A DNA stretch of 64,000 bases, taken from Psychrosphaera haliotis (lineage in GTDB: Bacteria; Pseudomonadota; Gammaproteobacteria; Enterobacterales; Alteromonadaceae). The position numbers and the translations under genes are program-made. How positions within the stretch are numbered: position 1 is the stretch's first letter; every line of letters begins with the position of its first letter. Below, piece after piece: positions 17,731-26,026 of the stretch. The stretch spans positions 558,001-622,000 of the forward strand of contig NZ_BAAAFQ010000004.1 in NCBI RefSeq assembly GCF_039523615.1. Direction: 5' to 3'. The notes beneath the pieces were generated by a model. That model was given only the letters and a program-made list of their open reading frames with translations, made no database searches and was not told the DNA's origin.

Positions 17731-18972
17731 CTATAATAAAACAAAGCTAGTTAACAAGTAACTCAACCAGTAACCGATGGAATACGCTACCAATAAATAC
17801 CCTGCCATTGATAAATAGCTAATAAAGTTCAGCTCTTTTACCTTGCTCATGGCAATAATGCCTGCAGCAGAGCCAATAACCAACACAGAGCCACCAACAC
17901 CCGTTGCATAAGTGAGTGCCAACCAATTTGCTGTATCCATCTGAATGTCGGCTTTTAGCAAAGCTGCTGTTAATGGCACGTTATCAAGAACAGCAGACAG
18001 TAGTCCAAGCAAGTAATTAGCGACGCTGATATCAAAAACTTGATATATCTTGGTTAACTGTAGCAAGACTCCCACTTCTTTTAACATGCCAACAATAAGC
18101 AACACACCTAAGAAAAACAGCAATGTATCGAACTCTATTTCACGTATATAGTTAAGGATATTTTTATTAGTTTTACGAACTAAATACTGGCCAATTAAAA
18201 ACATACAACTCAAACCAAACAAAAACGTTAGTACGGGTGGTATTTGATATGCTGCGTTTAAGTATAAAGTACTGCAAATAGTTAAAATAAAGACACCAGC
18301 AATGACCTTATCTTTTCCTTCAAGTGCCGTATAGCTTCTTTCGAAGGTTAGTTGACCACGCATGTTTCTTGACAATAACGCGGCAAGAATTAATACAGCT
18401 GTAAGCGATGGTAATATTAAAAGCAATAAATTCGCGATACTGACTTTGCCGTCCAAAAAGATCATTAATGTTGTCACGTCACCAGTGATTAAAGAAACAC
18501 CACCACTATTCACCGCAAATATGATTAAAGTGGCATATTTTAAGCGCTGTCTTACGGGTATTTGAAGTGATGCTATAACCGCAACGGAAACAAGCGTCGC
18601 TGTGACATTATCTGCAAACGAACTGAATACAAAGGCAAAAAAGCCAAGTAAGAACATGAACTTTCTCTCGGACAACTGACTCGGTAACATTCTTTGAACC
18701 AAGTTAGAAATAAACCCTTTACTATTTAAGTAGGCTACAAACGTCATTGCTGACATTAAAAATAACCATAGCGTGGCAATTTCGAGGAGGTTTTCGTTAA
18801 GTTGTTCAGTGATATCAGCAGCTGTTGTCCCATGAAGGGGATTTAAGTAAACCAAAATCCAGCTTAATGTGCCGATAAAAAGAGTAGACTTGGCTTTGTC
18901 TACGTGGATTACCTCTTCAAAGACAACAAGAAGTAAAGCAATAATAGCGAGAACAATTATGACAGTTGTCAT
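17731..18972 (-). CDS. nhaD: NhaD-type Na+/H+ antiporter
   Basis: Inner-membrane sodium/proton antiporter of the NhaD group in the ion transporter superfamily, used for sodium and pH homeostasis in marine bacteria. The 413 residues form about eleven or twelve hydrophobic helices. Conserved signatures are FEEVIHVDKAKSTLFIG near the N-terminus, SSFADNVTATLVSV in the middle and AVLDNVPLTAALLKAD towards the C-terminus. The Asp-Asn pairs in the last two are the probable ion-binding elements. It stands alone between two terminated regions. Confidence 0.92.
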   Translation of the reverse strand: MTTVIIVLAIIALLLVVFEEVIHVDKAKSTLFIGTLSWILVYLNPLHGTTAADITEQLNENLLEIATLWLFLMSAMTFVAYLNSKGFISNLVQRMLPSQLSERKFMFLLGFFAFVFSSFADNVTATLVSVAVIASLQIPVRQRLKYATLIIFAVNSGGVSLITGDVTTLMIFLDGKVSIANLLLLILPSLTAVLILAALLSRNMRGQLTFERSYTALEGKDKVIAGVFILTICSTLYLNAAYQIPPVLTFLFGLSCMFLIGQYLVRKTNKNILNYIREIEFDTLLFFLGVLLIVGMLKEVGVLLQLTKIYQVFDISVANYLLGLLSAVLDNVPLTAALLKADIQMDTANWLALTYATGVGGSVLVIGSAAGIIAMSKVKELNFISYLSMAGYLLVAYSIGYWLSYLLTSFVLL

Positions 18973-19059
18973 GATTTTACCAATAATTTTAGATGGATAA
19001 GATTTGGCCGGCAGTTTAGGTTTAATATCTATGTTTTACTAGCGTATATATCTATTTTT

Positions 19060-19767
19060 TTAAAATTCATATTCTAATGAAAATCGCAAACTATGATCTT
19101 TAATCTCATTGCTAAGTTCAGATATGAAACCCAGTTCCCACTTTAATTGTTTTTGCCCTGAAAAACGACGCACCCCCATTAATGCGGGCCCTATACCAAA
19201 GTAATTCTCTCCGGTATAAACTTCTATCGAGGGTTGTACTTCTGGCATATAGCGATAACGATATTGTGCTCTGAATTCTGTTTCAAATTCGTCGTCAATA
19301 TCATCACCCCACTCATAAATTAGGATAGCGTTGAGAGTAAGGCTATTCCTGCCTATTTCCTTTTCAAACAATATCCCTGTCGCAACTTCTGAGGACCCAA
19401 TCAAAGTATTCCGTTCAATTTCAAATATTGCTCCCCAATCGGCCCAATATTGACCCTGTTCGGTTAACATCAAGCGGATTTCAAGTTCGTAGGATTGAAA
19501 TTGAAAGTTACCAACGTCGTCGCGTTCAGCAATTAAATATAACTCAGCAGCAACCCTAGCACTTAACGCTCGGCCATAGCCAAAACGTTGAGCTAATCTA
19601 TTTTTCTCATCTGTTTGACTGGATAAAAAGCGCCATTCAAATTCTTGCTCATTAGCCAACACAAGTGGGTGATAAACTTTATCGGCAACAATGCCATCGG
19701 CTGTTGCTTGTCCAGAGACTAACGTGACTAACGTGACTAACAAAATTAATATCGTTAGGCGTTTCAT
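19060..19767 (-). CDS. Putative small outer-membrane barrel protein, last gene of the redox/metal cluster
   Basis: I do not recognise a named family. The 235 residues have a signal peptide (about 1-23, ending QATAD) and then alternating amphipathic strands: ELYLIAERDD, SYELEIRLMLTEQG, WADWGAIFEIERNT, NSLTLNAILIYEWGDD, EFRAQYRYRYMPE. The chain ends in Phe (SLEYEF). These are features of a 10- to 12-stranded outer-membrane barrel. Its start overlaps the stop of the FTR1-like gene by 4 bp, so it belongs to the same operon and may be the outer-membrane passage for whatever the cluster handles. That role is inferred from position only. Confidence 0.7.
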   Translation of the reverse strand: MKRLTILILLVTLVTLVSGQATADGIVADKVYHPLVLANEQEFEWRFLSSQTDEKNRLAQRFGYGRALSARVAAELYLIAERDDVGNFQFQSYELEIRLMLTEQGQYWADWGAIFEIERNTLIGSSEVATGILFEKEIGRNSLTLNAILIYEWGDDIDDEFETEFRAQYRYRYMPEVQPSIEVYTGENYFGIGPALMGVRRFSGQKQLKWELGFISELSNEIKDHSLRFSLEYEF

Positions 19768-20498
19768 AGTTTATTCCTTTGAAAATTAAAGAATACGGCA
19801 ACCCCAGTAATGAGATATACGATAATAAAAAGCTGAGATGGTGCAGACTCAAAACCTACCAAGGCTTTTAGTATGTGTCCAAGTTCAGATTGCTCTGAAA
19901 TAATATGTTCTAAGCTCCCAAGGCTTTGTGAGCCCAGAGAAATAGCGTCAATCTGGTGCAAATGATTTACTATTTTAGCAGTTTGCCCTGCAACAAAAAG
20001 CGCCACAAGAGCATAGACTGAGGAACGATTTAAGCTATAAAGCTCATTTAGTACGAAGCTCCATAAAATATAGAAACTTATACATATCCCCAGTCCCATT
20101 GCACTGCTAACAATAAGTGTATTGATTGACTCTACCACTGCCATTTCGACAGAAAAATAAAGAGCAAACGAAGAAAAGGTTAAACCTGTAAAACAAACAA
20201 CAGCAAGCCAAATAGAGTGTGACTTTAGATTTTCGGATTTTGAGCCTAAGGTTAAAATACAACCAAGCACGCTAATTAACATCAGCATAGATAGCCATTC
20301 GGTTCCAGTTCCATCAAACCAGTCGTTGCTAAACTCAAGTGCAGGTCCCACCAAAAGTATTAATAAAAGAGCTAACAAAAGGCTCCATATTTTGGATCTA
20401 TTAAATTTAAAAAAAGAGGGATAGAAACTTTGTAAGTAAGCAAATAGGATAAACAAGGGCAACAAGTCTCTAAGAAAAATAATGACGGTTTTAATCAT
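19764..20498 (-). CDS. FTR1-family-like membrane permease
   Basis: Seven-helix membrane protein of 244 residues resembling FTR1/EfeU iron permeases in topology and in the sixth-helix segment ALFVAGQTAKIVNHLHQID. The ATG at 20498 was chosen because AAGGAA lies 5 bases upstream; a longer frame to 20537 has no such site. The two iron-binding R-E-x-x-E motifs of true FTR1 proteins are not intact. The first-helix position reads RDLLP, and the fourth-helix position reads VEMAVVES without the Arg. It overlaps the cupredoxin gene by 8 bp. FTR1 permeases are often paired with cupredoxin-like partners, which supports metal handling, but iron transport is uncertain here. Confidence 0.68.
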   Translation of the reverse strand: MIKTVIIFLRDLLPLFILFAYLQSFYPSFFKFNRSKIWSLLLALLLILLVGPALEFSNDWFDGTGTEWLSMLMLISVLGCILTLGSKSENLKSHSIWLAVVCFTGLTFSSFALYFSVEMAVVESINTLIVSSAMGLGICISFYILWSFVLNELYSLNRSSVYALVALFVAGQTAKIVNHLHQIDAISLGSQSLGSLEHIISEQSELGHILKALVGFESAPSQLFIIVYLITGVAVFFNFQRNKL

Positions 20499-20907
20499 TG
20501 TTCTTCCTTGCAGTAGTTGTCTGAGGCGACACAGCAACTATGGTTCCTTGTGCGCTATGCGGATGAAACTCGCCAAAATACTCGTATCGCCCAGGCTTTA
20601 ACGGCCCAATAAAAATCACAGATTTTTTGTTAGGAAATAAAACTTTTTCTCTATTTAGGTCAAAACTATCAAACTCTTCTGCTGAGTCATCTTGATTTAA
20701 AATAACTAAACGAACTTTTTTACCCGCTGGTACCTTCAATTCCGCAGGAGAAAATGTATTATTTTTTAGGGTAATGGAATATTCACCAGCAAACATATTA
20801 CAACTAAATACCCAAAATAGGCCAAGCATTACCTTTATTGATCTTATGGTTTGGCGATGTAGTGCCAATTGACTTGTGGGAGCCAGCATCTTATGACCCA
20901 TCATCAT
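20491..20907 (-). CDS. Periplasmic cupredoxin-like protein (FTR1-associated type)
   Basis: Small exported protein of up to 138 residues with a cupredoxin-like fold. After an N-terminal hydrophobic segment (about 20-42) come YSITLKNNTFSPAELKVPAG, split here at KNNTFSPAEL, then VRLVILNQDDSAEEFDS and the C-terminal loop YEYFGEFHPHSAQGTIVAV. In blue-copper proteins that loop holds Cys, His and Met ligands. Here Gly stands at the Cys position and no Met follows, so a type-1 copper centre is unlikely. His residues and FDSFDLNREK resemble the EfeO/FTR1-linked cupredoxin domains. It overlaps both the kinase and permease genes. Confidence 0.8.
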   Translation of the reverse strand: MMMGHKMLAPTSQLALHRQTIRSIKVMLGLFWVFSCNMFAGEYSITLKNNTFSPAELKVPAGKKVRLVILNQDDSAEEFDSFDLNREKVLFPNKKSVIFIGPLKPGRYEYFGEFHPHSAQGTIVAVSPQTTTARKNND

Positions 20908-22240
20908 GGCCTATAGGAACATAGACCAATACTTGCAATCCACCTAGCTCAGAGCTTGAAAAAGACAGTCGCCCACCATGTAATTGCACGATATGATTTA
21001 CGATGGATAAGCCAAGTCCCGAGCCTTTTTGACCTTCAGTTCGTTTGGCTCTATAAAAGCGTTCCGTAAGCTTTTCTAAGTCTCCTTGACTCACACCTTC
21101 ACCTGAATCATCAAATGTTATAAGCATACAGTCTTGTCCAGGCAATAAGCCTTTAGAGCTAAAATCAACTTTTGTTCGTTTTACCGATACATAAATTGAA
21201 CCGCCAAGAGGGGTGTATTTAATTGCATTTTTTAGAATATTTTCAAACATAGTACTTAGAGCAAACTCGTGTCCGACCACAGGTTGCGATTGACAATTCA
21301 ATTCGATTGACTGGCCTTTTGTACTTATATCATTATAGTTTTGCGCTATTACTTGCTGTAATACTAGTTCTAGATCACAACTCACTTTATGTTCGTTAAA
21401 GTTCTCTTCAGTAAATCGATGCAAGGCAATGATTTGCTCGATGACGTGCGCCAACCTATCAGTATTTTTTTGCAACTGTTCAAACGTGTCATCCGATAAG
21501 TTATTTTGATGAAAAGCTTTTAACGCATTATGAAGATTAATATTTAATACACTAACTGGAGTGCGAAGTTCATGGGCTGTATTCGCAGATAGCTGTCGCT
21601 CTCGAGCAAAGGCTTGTGATAAGCGGCGCAATAACTCATTTAAGTGACTAACAACGGGTGATAGCTCTTTAGGCGGATGACCAATATCTATTAAACTTAA
21701 ATCAGTGCTGTTCTTTAAGTCTAATGCGCCCGATAAAACCACCAAAGGCTTCAAGCTTTTTCTAATGAAGTAAAAAACAAAAAGTCCAATAATAGGCAGA
21801 GCAAAAACCAAAGGTGCTATTGCTTCAATCAAGACACTTTCGGCCGCGGCTAACCTGAGTTCTTTCGCGTGAGCAACAATCACAATACTAGAATCATTTG
21901 CATCGTCTAACGAGTTTGCATAAACACGCCAACGCTTTCCGTTAGCACTAACCTCATCAAAACCATTAATTGTAAGGGTCAGTCTTTTTTCAGGCGCCCC
22001 GGAACTTTTCGCAACAAGTCTATTTTCTCGCCATATCTGAAATTGCAACGTTTGATTTGTTAAAGTTACTGCGTTTATATGAGATGCGTTTTGCAGCACT
22101 GAGGAATAGGCCACCAGCTCTTTATCAAAAAAGTCATCTAACTGCTCAGCACTGCTTTTATAACCATACAGTCCCGCAAAAAATGTAGCTAAAGTAACCG
22201 TTGCTAGTATCAGCTGTGTGAGTTGTCGTTGAATCGACAC
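20891..22240 (-). CDS. Two-component sensor histidine kinase (QseC/PmrB-like)
   Basis: Inner-membrane sensor kinase of 449 residues. It has TM1 (about 8-28), a short periplasmic sensor (about 29-138), TM2 (about 140-159), a HAMP-like linker, the H-box NTAHELRTPV with phospho-acceptor His223, and an ATPase domain with N, G1 (DDSGEGV) and G2 (GSGLGLSIV) boxes. It follows the response regulator with no gap and overlaps the cupredoxin gene by 17 bp. Being embedded in the cluster, it probably senses the metal or redox state that the cluster serves. The periplasmic domain is too short and divergent to name a ligand. Confidence 0.92.
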   Translation of the reverse strand: MSIQRQLTQLILATVTLATFFAGLYGYKSSAEQLDDFFDKELVAYSSVLQNASHINAVTLTNQTLQFQIWRENRLVAKSSGAPEKRLTLTINGFDEVSANGKRWRVYANSLDDANDSSIVIVAHAKELRLAAAESVLIEAIAPLVFALPIIGLFVFYFIRKSLKPLVVLSGALDLKNSTDLSLIDIGHPPKELSPVVSHLNELLRRLSQAFARERQLSANTAHELRTPVSVLNINLHNALKAFHQNNLSDDTFEQLQKNTDRLAHVIEQIIALHRFTEENFNEHKVSCDLELVLQQVIAQNYNDISTKGQSIELNCQSQPVVGHEFALSTMFENILKNAIKYTPLGGSIYVSVKRTKVDFSSKGLLPGQDCMLITFDDSGEGVSQGDLEKLTERFYRAKRTEGQKGSGLGLSIVNHIVQLHGGRLSFSSSELGGLQVLVYVPIGHDDGS

Positions 22241-22894
22241 TTAACTTGGTCTCACAATATAACCAACACCACGAACGGTATTAATAAAGCCAATGGGTAG
22301 CTTTTTTCTTATGTTGTGAATATGGACTTCAATGGTATTGCTAGTAACTTCTTCACCCCAGTCATACAGCTTGGTTTCCAGTTGAGCCTTAGACAAAATT
22401 CGTCCTGCGTTTTCCATCAATGCTTTCATTATCATGTACTCTCGTCTTGATAGCGAAAGGGTCTCTGATTCTACTGTGACTTTGTGATCGTGAAGATTTA
22501 ATTCTACGGTGCCAATTAATATTACATTGCTCGACATTGAGTTAATCCTACGACCTAAAACACGAACCCGAGCTAGTAGCTCTTCCATTTCAAACGGCTT
22601 AGAAAGGTAGTCATCGGCGCCTAAGTCTAAACCCGACACTTTACTTTCGATGCCATCACGTGCCGTTAGAATAAGTACGGGCTTGTTTGCATCTTTTCCT
22701 CTTATTTCTTTCAATACTTGCAGACCATCCATATCTGGAAGTCCCAGATCTAACACCGCAAGGTCACTATCTGGAAAGGCTAATATTGCGTGTTGACCAG
22801 ATTCAACCCAGTCCACTGCATATCCTTCATCGTGAAAAGATTGTTTAAGTGCGCTACCTAACGGTATGTCGTCCTCGACTAGCAATAATCTCAT
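22241..22894 (-). CDS. OmpR-family response regulator (QseB/PmrA-like)
   Basis: DNA-binding response regulator of 217 residues. The receiver domain has the acidic pair ED (7-8), phospho-acceptor Asp49 (VLDLGLPDMDG) and Lys in DYLSKPFE at about 99. The C-terminal winged helix shows LSRREYMIMKALMENAGRILS and VEVHIHNIRKKL-type motifs (here TIEVHIHNIRKKL) and ends GVGYIVRPS. It overlaps the apbE end by 4 bp and abuts the kinase gene. QseB/PmrA relatives recognise CTTAA-type direct repeats, and such a repeat lies upstream of the cluster at 26027-26042. Confidence 0.94.
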   Translation of the reverse strand: MRLLLVEDDIPLGSALKQSFHDEGYAVDWVESGQHAILAFPDSDLAVLDLGLPDMDGLQVLKEIRGKDANKPVLILTARDGIESKVSGLDLGADDYLSKPFEMEELLARVRVLGRRINSMSSNVILIGTVELNLHDHKVTVESETLSLSRREYMIMKALMENAGRILSKAQLETKLYDWGEEVTSNTIEVHIHNIRKKLPIGFINTVRGVGYIVRPS

Positions 22895-23802
22895 TCATAA
22901 ATCCAATAGGTTAATCCATTATTTTTTAAAAATGCCGACGCTTGTTTCGCTTTAGTCATCGCAATAGTACACATCATTCCTGCTTGTATACAGGTAGGTG
23001 CTGCAACTGTAATTGAGCGCGGAGCTTCCACAATTGGCCAACCTGTTTGAGGATCCAAAATGTGAGTGTAACGCTGACCATCTTTAACAAGAAATCGATT
23101 GGCATCTCCACTTGTTGCTAATCCACCTTTTTCAATGGATAACAACTTTTGTTCGGTATTGGATAAACCTTTTAAATCAATCGCCACGATCCAAGGCTTA
23201 CCATTTAAACGAGGGCCAGAGGAAAATATATCTCCGCCAAAATTAACCAAAAATGGTACCGAATGATTTTTTACAGCTAATTGCTGTAGTAATCCTTGAG
23301 CTACGCTATCAACAGCATATTCCTTACCTATGCCACCAAAATCCAATTCCATGCCAACCAAAGGGAGCGTTATATATTTTTGGTCATAGGATATTTTCTT
23401 CCAGCCAACAAACGGTAAAAGTGCCTCTACTTGGTCTTTATTGGGAACATTATCACTACCATCAAATTTCCACACTTTACGCAAAACCCCTGATGTGATG
23501 TCGAACATGCCCTCACTAGCCTGATAACAAGCATCTGAAAACGCTAATAATCTAGCAGTCTCATCGTCAATAGCTATGGTTTTGCCCTTACTATTATTTA
23601 TCTGGTAAAGCATGTTGTTGTTTTGATAGCGCGAAAATTTATCTTCTATTCTCCAGGTTTCTTGAGTTAACCAGCAGGCTAACTCTTCGACAAGCTCTTT
23701 ATCCCGGCTATCAAACAACACCTCACATGGGCTCGCCATTGAAAAAAAGGATACCGCTATACAATCCGCACGGTGCTCTATATTCAGTGTCCTTTTATTC
23801 AT
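22891..23802 (-). CDS. apbE: ApbE-family FAD:protein FMN transferase
   Basis: ApbE enzymes transfer FMN from FAD onto a Ser/Thr of exported redox proteins. The 303 residues contain the FAD-binding signature ELDFGGIGKEYAVD, NFGGDIFSSG and THILDPQTGWPI. Two features are odd. There is no signal peptide or lipobox at the N-terminus (MNKRTLNIEHR), although many ApbE enzymes act in the periplasm. The usual metal-site stretch A-D-A-L-S-T reads A-G-M-M-C-T, so the Asp ligand appears to be Gly while the Thr is kept. It lies 19 bp downstream of the DUF3570 gene, whose product is the obvious candidate partner. Confidence 0.88.
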   Translation of the reverse strand: MNKRTLNIEHRADCIAVSFFSMASPCEVLFDSRDKELVEELACWLTQETWRIEDKFSRYQNNNMLYQINNSKGKTIAIDDETARLLAFSDACYQASEGMFDITSGVLRKVWKFDGSDNVPNKDQVEALLPFVGWKKISYDQKYITLPLVGMELDFGGIGKEYAVDSVAQGLLQQLAVKNHSVPFLVNFGGDIFSSGPRLNGKPWIVAIDLKGLSNTEQKLLSIEKGGLATSGDANRFLVKDGQRYTHILDPQTGWPIVEAPRSITVAAPTCIQAGMMCTIAMTKAKQASAFLKNNGLTYWIYE

Positions 23803-23821
23803 ATTTGCTCTTAGCGATTAC

Positions 23822-25108
23822 TTAAAAAGAATAGTTAACTTGTAGCACAACCGCTTGTACTTTTTCAAACATTGGTAAGCTTTCAAGCTCTGTTGGTAAT
23901 TCTACTCCTGGATTGTTTGGGGTTTGTTGGAAAAACTCCAGTCTGAATGACATTTCATCACCATTTTCTAACGGGAAGCCATACTTTAATCCAACGGTAA
24001 TACCGTCAAGATCACCAACGCGATAGTCCGCACTAACGTGCTCTGGAAGTGTTTCTGAACCATAAATGAAAGGCTCATAAAAGTCGGCTGCTTCTTGTTG
24101 GTAATAACGAACATGTGGCTCAAGGTAACCACTGCTAATAGGCATACGATAGCGAATATCAAAAGTATTTGATTTTATTCCCCAATCGTCCCACATATAA
24201 CGATATGAGAAGTCTAAAATTGAATCTTCAAAGTGATATTTAGTTTGTGCAAATAGGCTTTGCTTTGTTCGCTCATTGGGTCTCGATTCATACAAGTTTT
24301 GTTGAACAATACCACTGTCGTCAACTTGACTGACTAGTTTGTAGGGATCGTTTTGATAACCATCAACTGATGAATATGAATAGTTTAGTTGAACTAACAT
24401 TCTACGATTTATAACTTGGGTAATACCGAACAATAGATCAACTGTATCTTTGGTCTCTTCATCACCTAAGGCATTCAAACGATAGCCTTGGTCTTCTATA
24501 TAGCTTTGTGCTGACGGTAAAATTGGCGTTAAAGGGTCTGACACTCCACCCACTGGATTCAGTACGTCGTGAGCTAAAGAAAAACCAGCTGACAATGTGG
24601 TGTTTTTATTATAAAAATCTTTCGCTACACTGCCGTTTACCCCTAAAGATAAATAATCATACTCTTTGGAAAAATAACCACCGACACTGCCGGTATAATC
24701 ATTTCCAAACGGCTGTGTCCATTGACCATTGAATTGGACACGAGTATCGCGGAAGGTATCATCAAGTGGCAATTCACCGGCTTCAACATTGTAATTCCCA
24801 TTTCCCGATGGGCGAGTAAAGCTCTGTATCGTTGGTTGAGCCACAGCGCCCGTCGCCGATGCACCAGTCAGGCTATCCACCGTTAGCTTCAAGTTTAATA
24901 GCTTTGCGTCTCCAAAATCTTTTGTGGCCGATAAAATACCTTCAAAAGCAGAAACTCTATCAGTTTCGCTGTACACCATGAGTGCTGAGTCAAACGACCA
25001 AGTAGATTCATTAACCACAGGCTCTTCTGCAGCTTGAACACCTGTACCTAATAGAGCACTGGTGGCTAGCGCTAGTACCTGACTCGCGTTTTTTTTATCT
25101 AATTGCAT
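23822..25108 (-). CDS. DUF3570 outer-membrane barrel with candidate flavinylation motif
   Basis: Predicted outer-membrane protein of 428 residues with a signal peptide (about 1-27, ending VQAAEE), long strand-rich repeats and a C-terminal Phe (QVNYSF). It matches DUF3570, a family of unknown function that I know as a neighbour of apbE, DUF4266 and thioredoxin genes. ATG at 25108 was chosen over TTG at 25114 because GGAGGAGG lies 6 bases upstream. Residues 78-86 read D-S-L-T-G-A-S-A-T, close to the D-x-x-(S/T)-G-A-(S/T) site modified by ApbE in NqrC/RnfG-type proteins. It overlaps the DUF4266 gene by 10 bp. Confidence 0.87.
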   Translation of the reverse strand: MQLDKKNASQVLALATSALLGTGVQAAEEPVVNESTWSFDSALMVYSETDRVSAFEGILSATKDFGDAKLLNLKLTVDSLTGASATGAVAQPTIQSFTRPSGNGNYNVEAGELPLDDTFRDTRVQFNGQWTQPFGNDYTGSVGGYFSKEYDYLSLGVNGSVAKDFYNKNTTLSAGFSLAHDVLNPVGGVSDPLTPILPSAQSYIEDQGYRLNALGDEETKDTVDLLFGITQVINRRMLVQLNYSYSSVDGYQNDPYKLVSQVDDSGIVQQNLYESRPNERTKQSLFAQTKYHFEDSILDFSYRYMWDDWGIKSNTFDIRYRMPISSGYLEPHVRYYQQEAADFYEPFIYGSETLPEHVSADYRVGDLDGITVGLKYGFPLENGDEMSFRLEFFQQTPNNPGVELPTELESLPMFEKVQAVVLQVNYSF

Positions 25109-25323
25109 CCGCAACCTCCTCCGGCAAAACTGCGACCACCGCTAGATGCTTCTTTACTAAAGTAAATATGGTCGTCAAGTGCGGCATCGACTGGCGCCGA
25201 ATTCAATGACATTTCTTTTTTGGCCAGTAAATCTCGCTCCCAAGGTTGTACGCCTAAAGAAGCACATCCACTTGTTACACTAATTAATATCACTAAAGAA
25301 ATTAGCTTTCGTTTACTCTTCAT
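25099..25323 (-). CDS. DUF4266 small lipoprotein ending GGGCGCN
   Basis: Small lipoprotein of 74 residues from the second of two adjacent ATG codons; the first, at 25326, is only 2 bases from the GAGGAG site and the second is 5. The lipobox SVTSGC puts the acylated Cys near position 20. The body shows the DUF4266 signature VQPWERDLLAKKEM, then YFSKEASSGG, and the C-terminus GGGCGCN with two Cys. The codons for those Gly residues are themselves the ribosome-binding site (GGAGGAGG) of the DUF3570 gene, which couples their translation. Function is unknown; the Cys pair could bind metal or be the thiol partner of the upstream thioredoxin. Confidence 0.88.
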   Translation of the reverse strand: MKSKRKLISLVILISVTSGCASLGVQPWERDLLAKKEMSLNSAPVDAALDDHIYFSKEASSGGRSFAGGGCGCN

Positions 25324-25425
25324 CATGACTCCTCGCCACTACAGGCTGATCTCAAAACGCAAAATCACTTTTAATTAACAAGTTGGCTATTCACTAACTC
25401 GCTAGTAACTATCTTTATCAATTTA

Positions 25426-25959
25426 TTAATCTTTCAAAAGCTGTTCTATTTCTAACTCGTATGTAGATATTTTTTTCTCAAAAAAACCCTTGTGACCCCG
25501 GACAAATTTGCCCTCTCTGTTCACCAAAAAGCTACTTGGCATCCCTTGCAATTTATACTTGCTAGCTAACTCGCCGTTTGGATCGTAAATAACTGGAAAA
25601 GATGCTGGCATGTCGGCTAAAAAACGCTGAGCTAAATCAAAGTCTTTGTCTACGTTAACGCTGATCACAGTGAAGTTTTGAGGTGCGTAACGACTTTGTA
25701 TTTTGTTCATCCATGGAAAGGATTTTCGACAAGGAACACACCAAGATGCCCAAAAGTCCAAGTAGATAACTTTCCCTCTATTTTCCGTCAATACATTAAC
25801 TAATTTTTGTTCTGCAAGCCCTGCTGCGGTCGCTGAATTTGTTTCCGCCAGATTTGGATTTGCCCATGCCATACTCTGCGTTAATATGAGTAAAGATACC
25901 GCGGCTACTATTTTCATGCCCATAGTTCTGCCAATAACAGCTTTTAAAGTACTAATCAT
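25426..25959 (-). CDS. Periplasmic TlpA/ResA-like thioredoxin
   Basis: Exported thiol-disulfide oxidoreductase of 177 residues. A signal peptide is best seen from Met15 (MKIVAAVSLLILTQSMAWA), so the true start may be Met15 rather than Met1. The active site is WCVPC (Cys74, Cys77) and the cis-Pro loop is GMPSSFLV. Typical jobs are reducing metal ligands or apocytochromes. It is the first gene of the minus-strand cluster and lies about 100 bp before DUF4266 with no terminator between. The last two Cys of DUF4266 are plausible substrates. Confidence 0.9.
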   Translation of the reverse strand: MISTLKAVIGRTMGMKIVAAVSLLILTQSMAWANPNLAETNSATAAGLAEQKLVNVLTENRGKVIYLDFWASWCVPCRKSFPWMNKIQSRYAPQNFTVISVNVDKDFDLAQRFLADMPASFPVIYDPNGELASKYKLQGMPSSFLVNREGKFVRGHKGFFEKKISTYELEIEQLLKD

Positions 25960-26026
25960 TAGTTGTTTACCGCCATGTCATTCAAGTTTGAATATTTTTA
26001 AAGTATGTTGAATATAGAAAAGCAAA

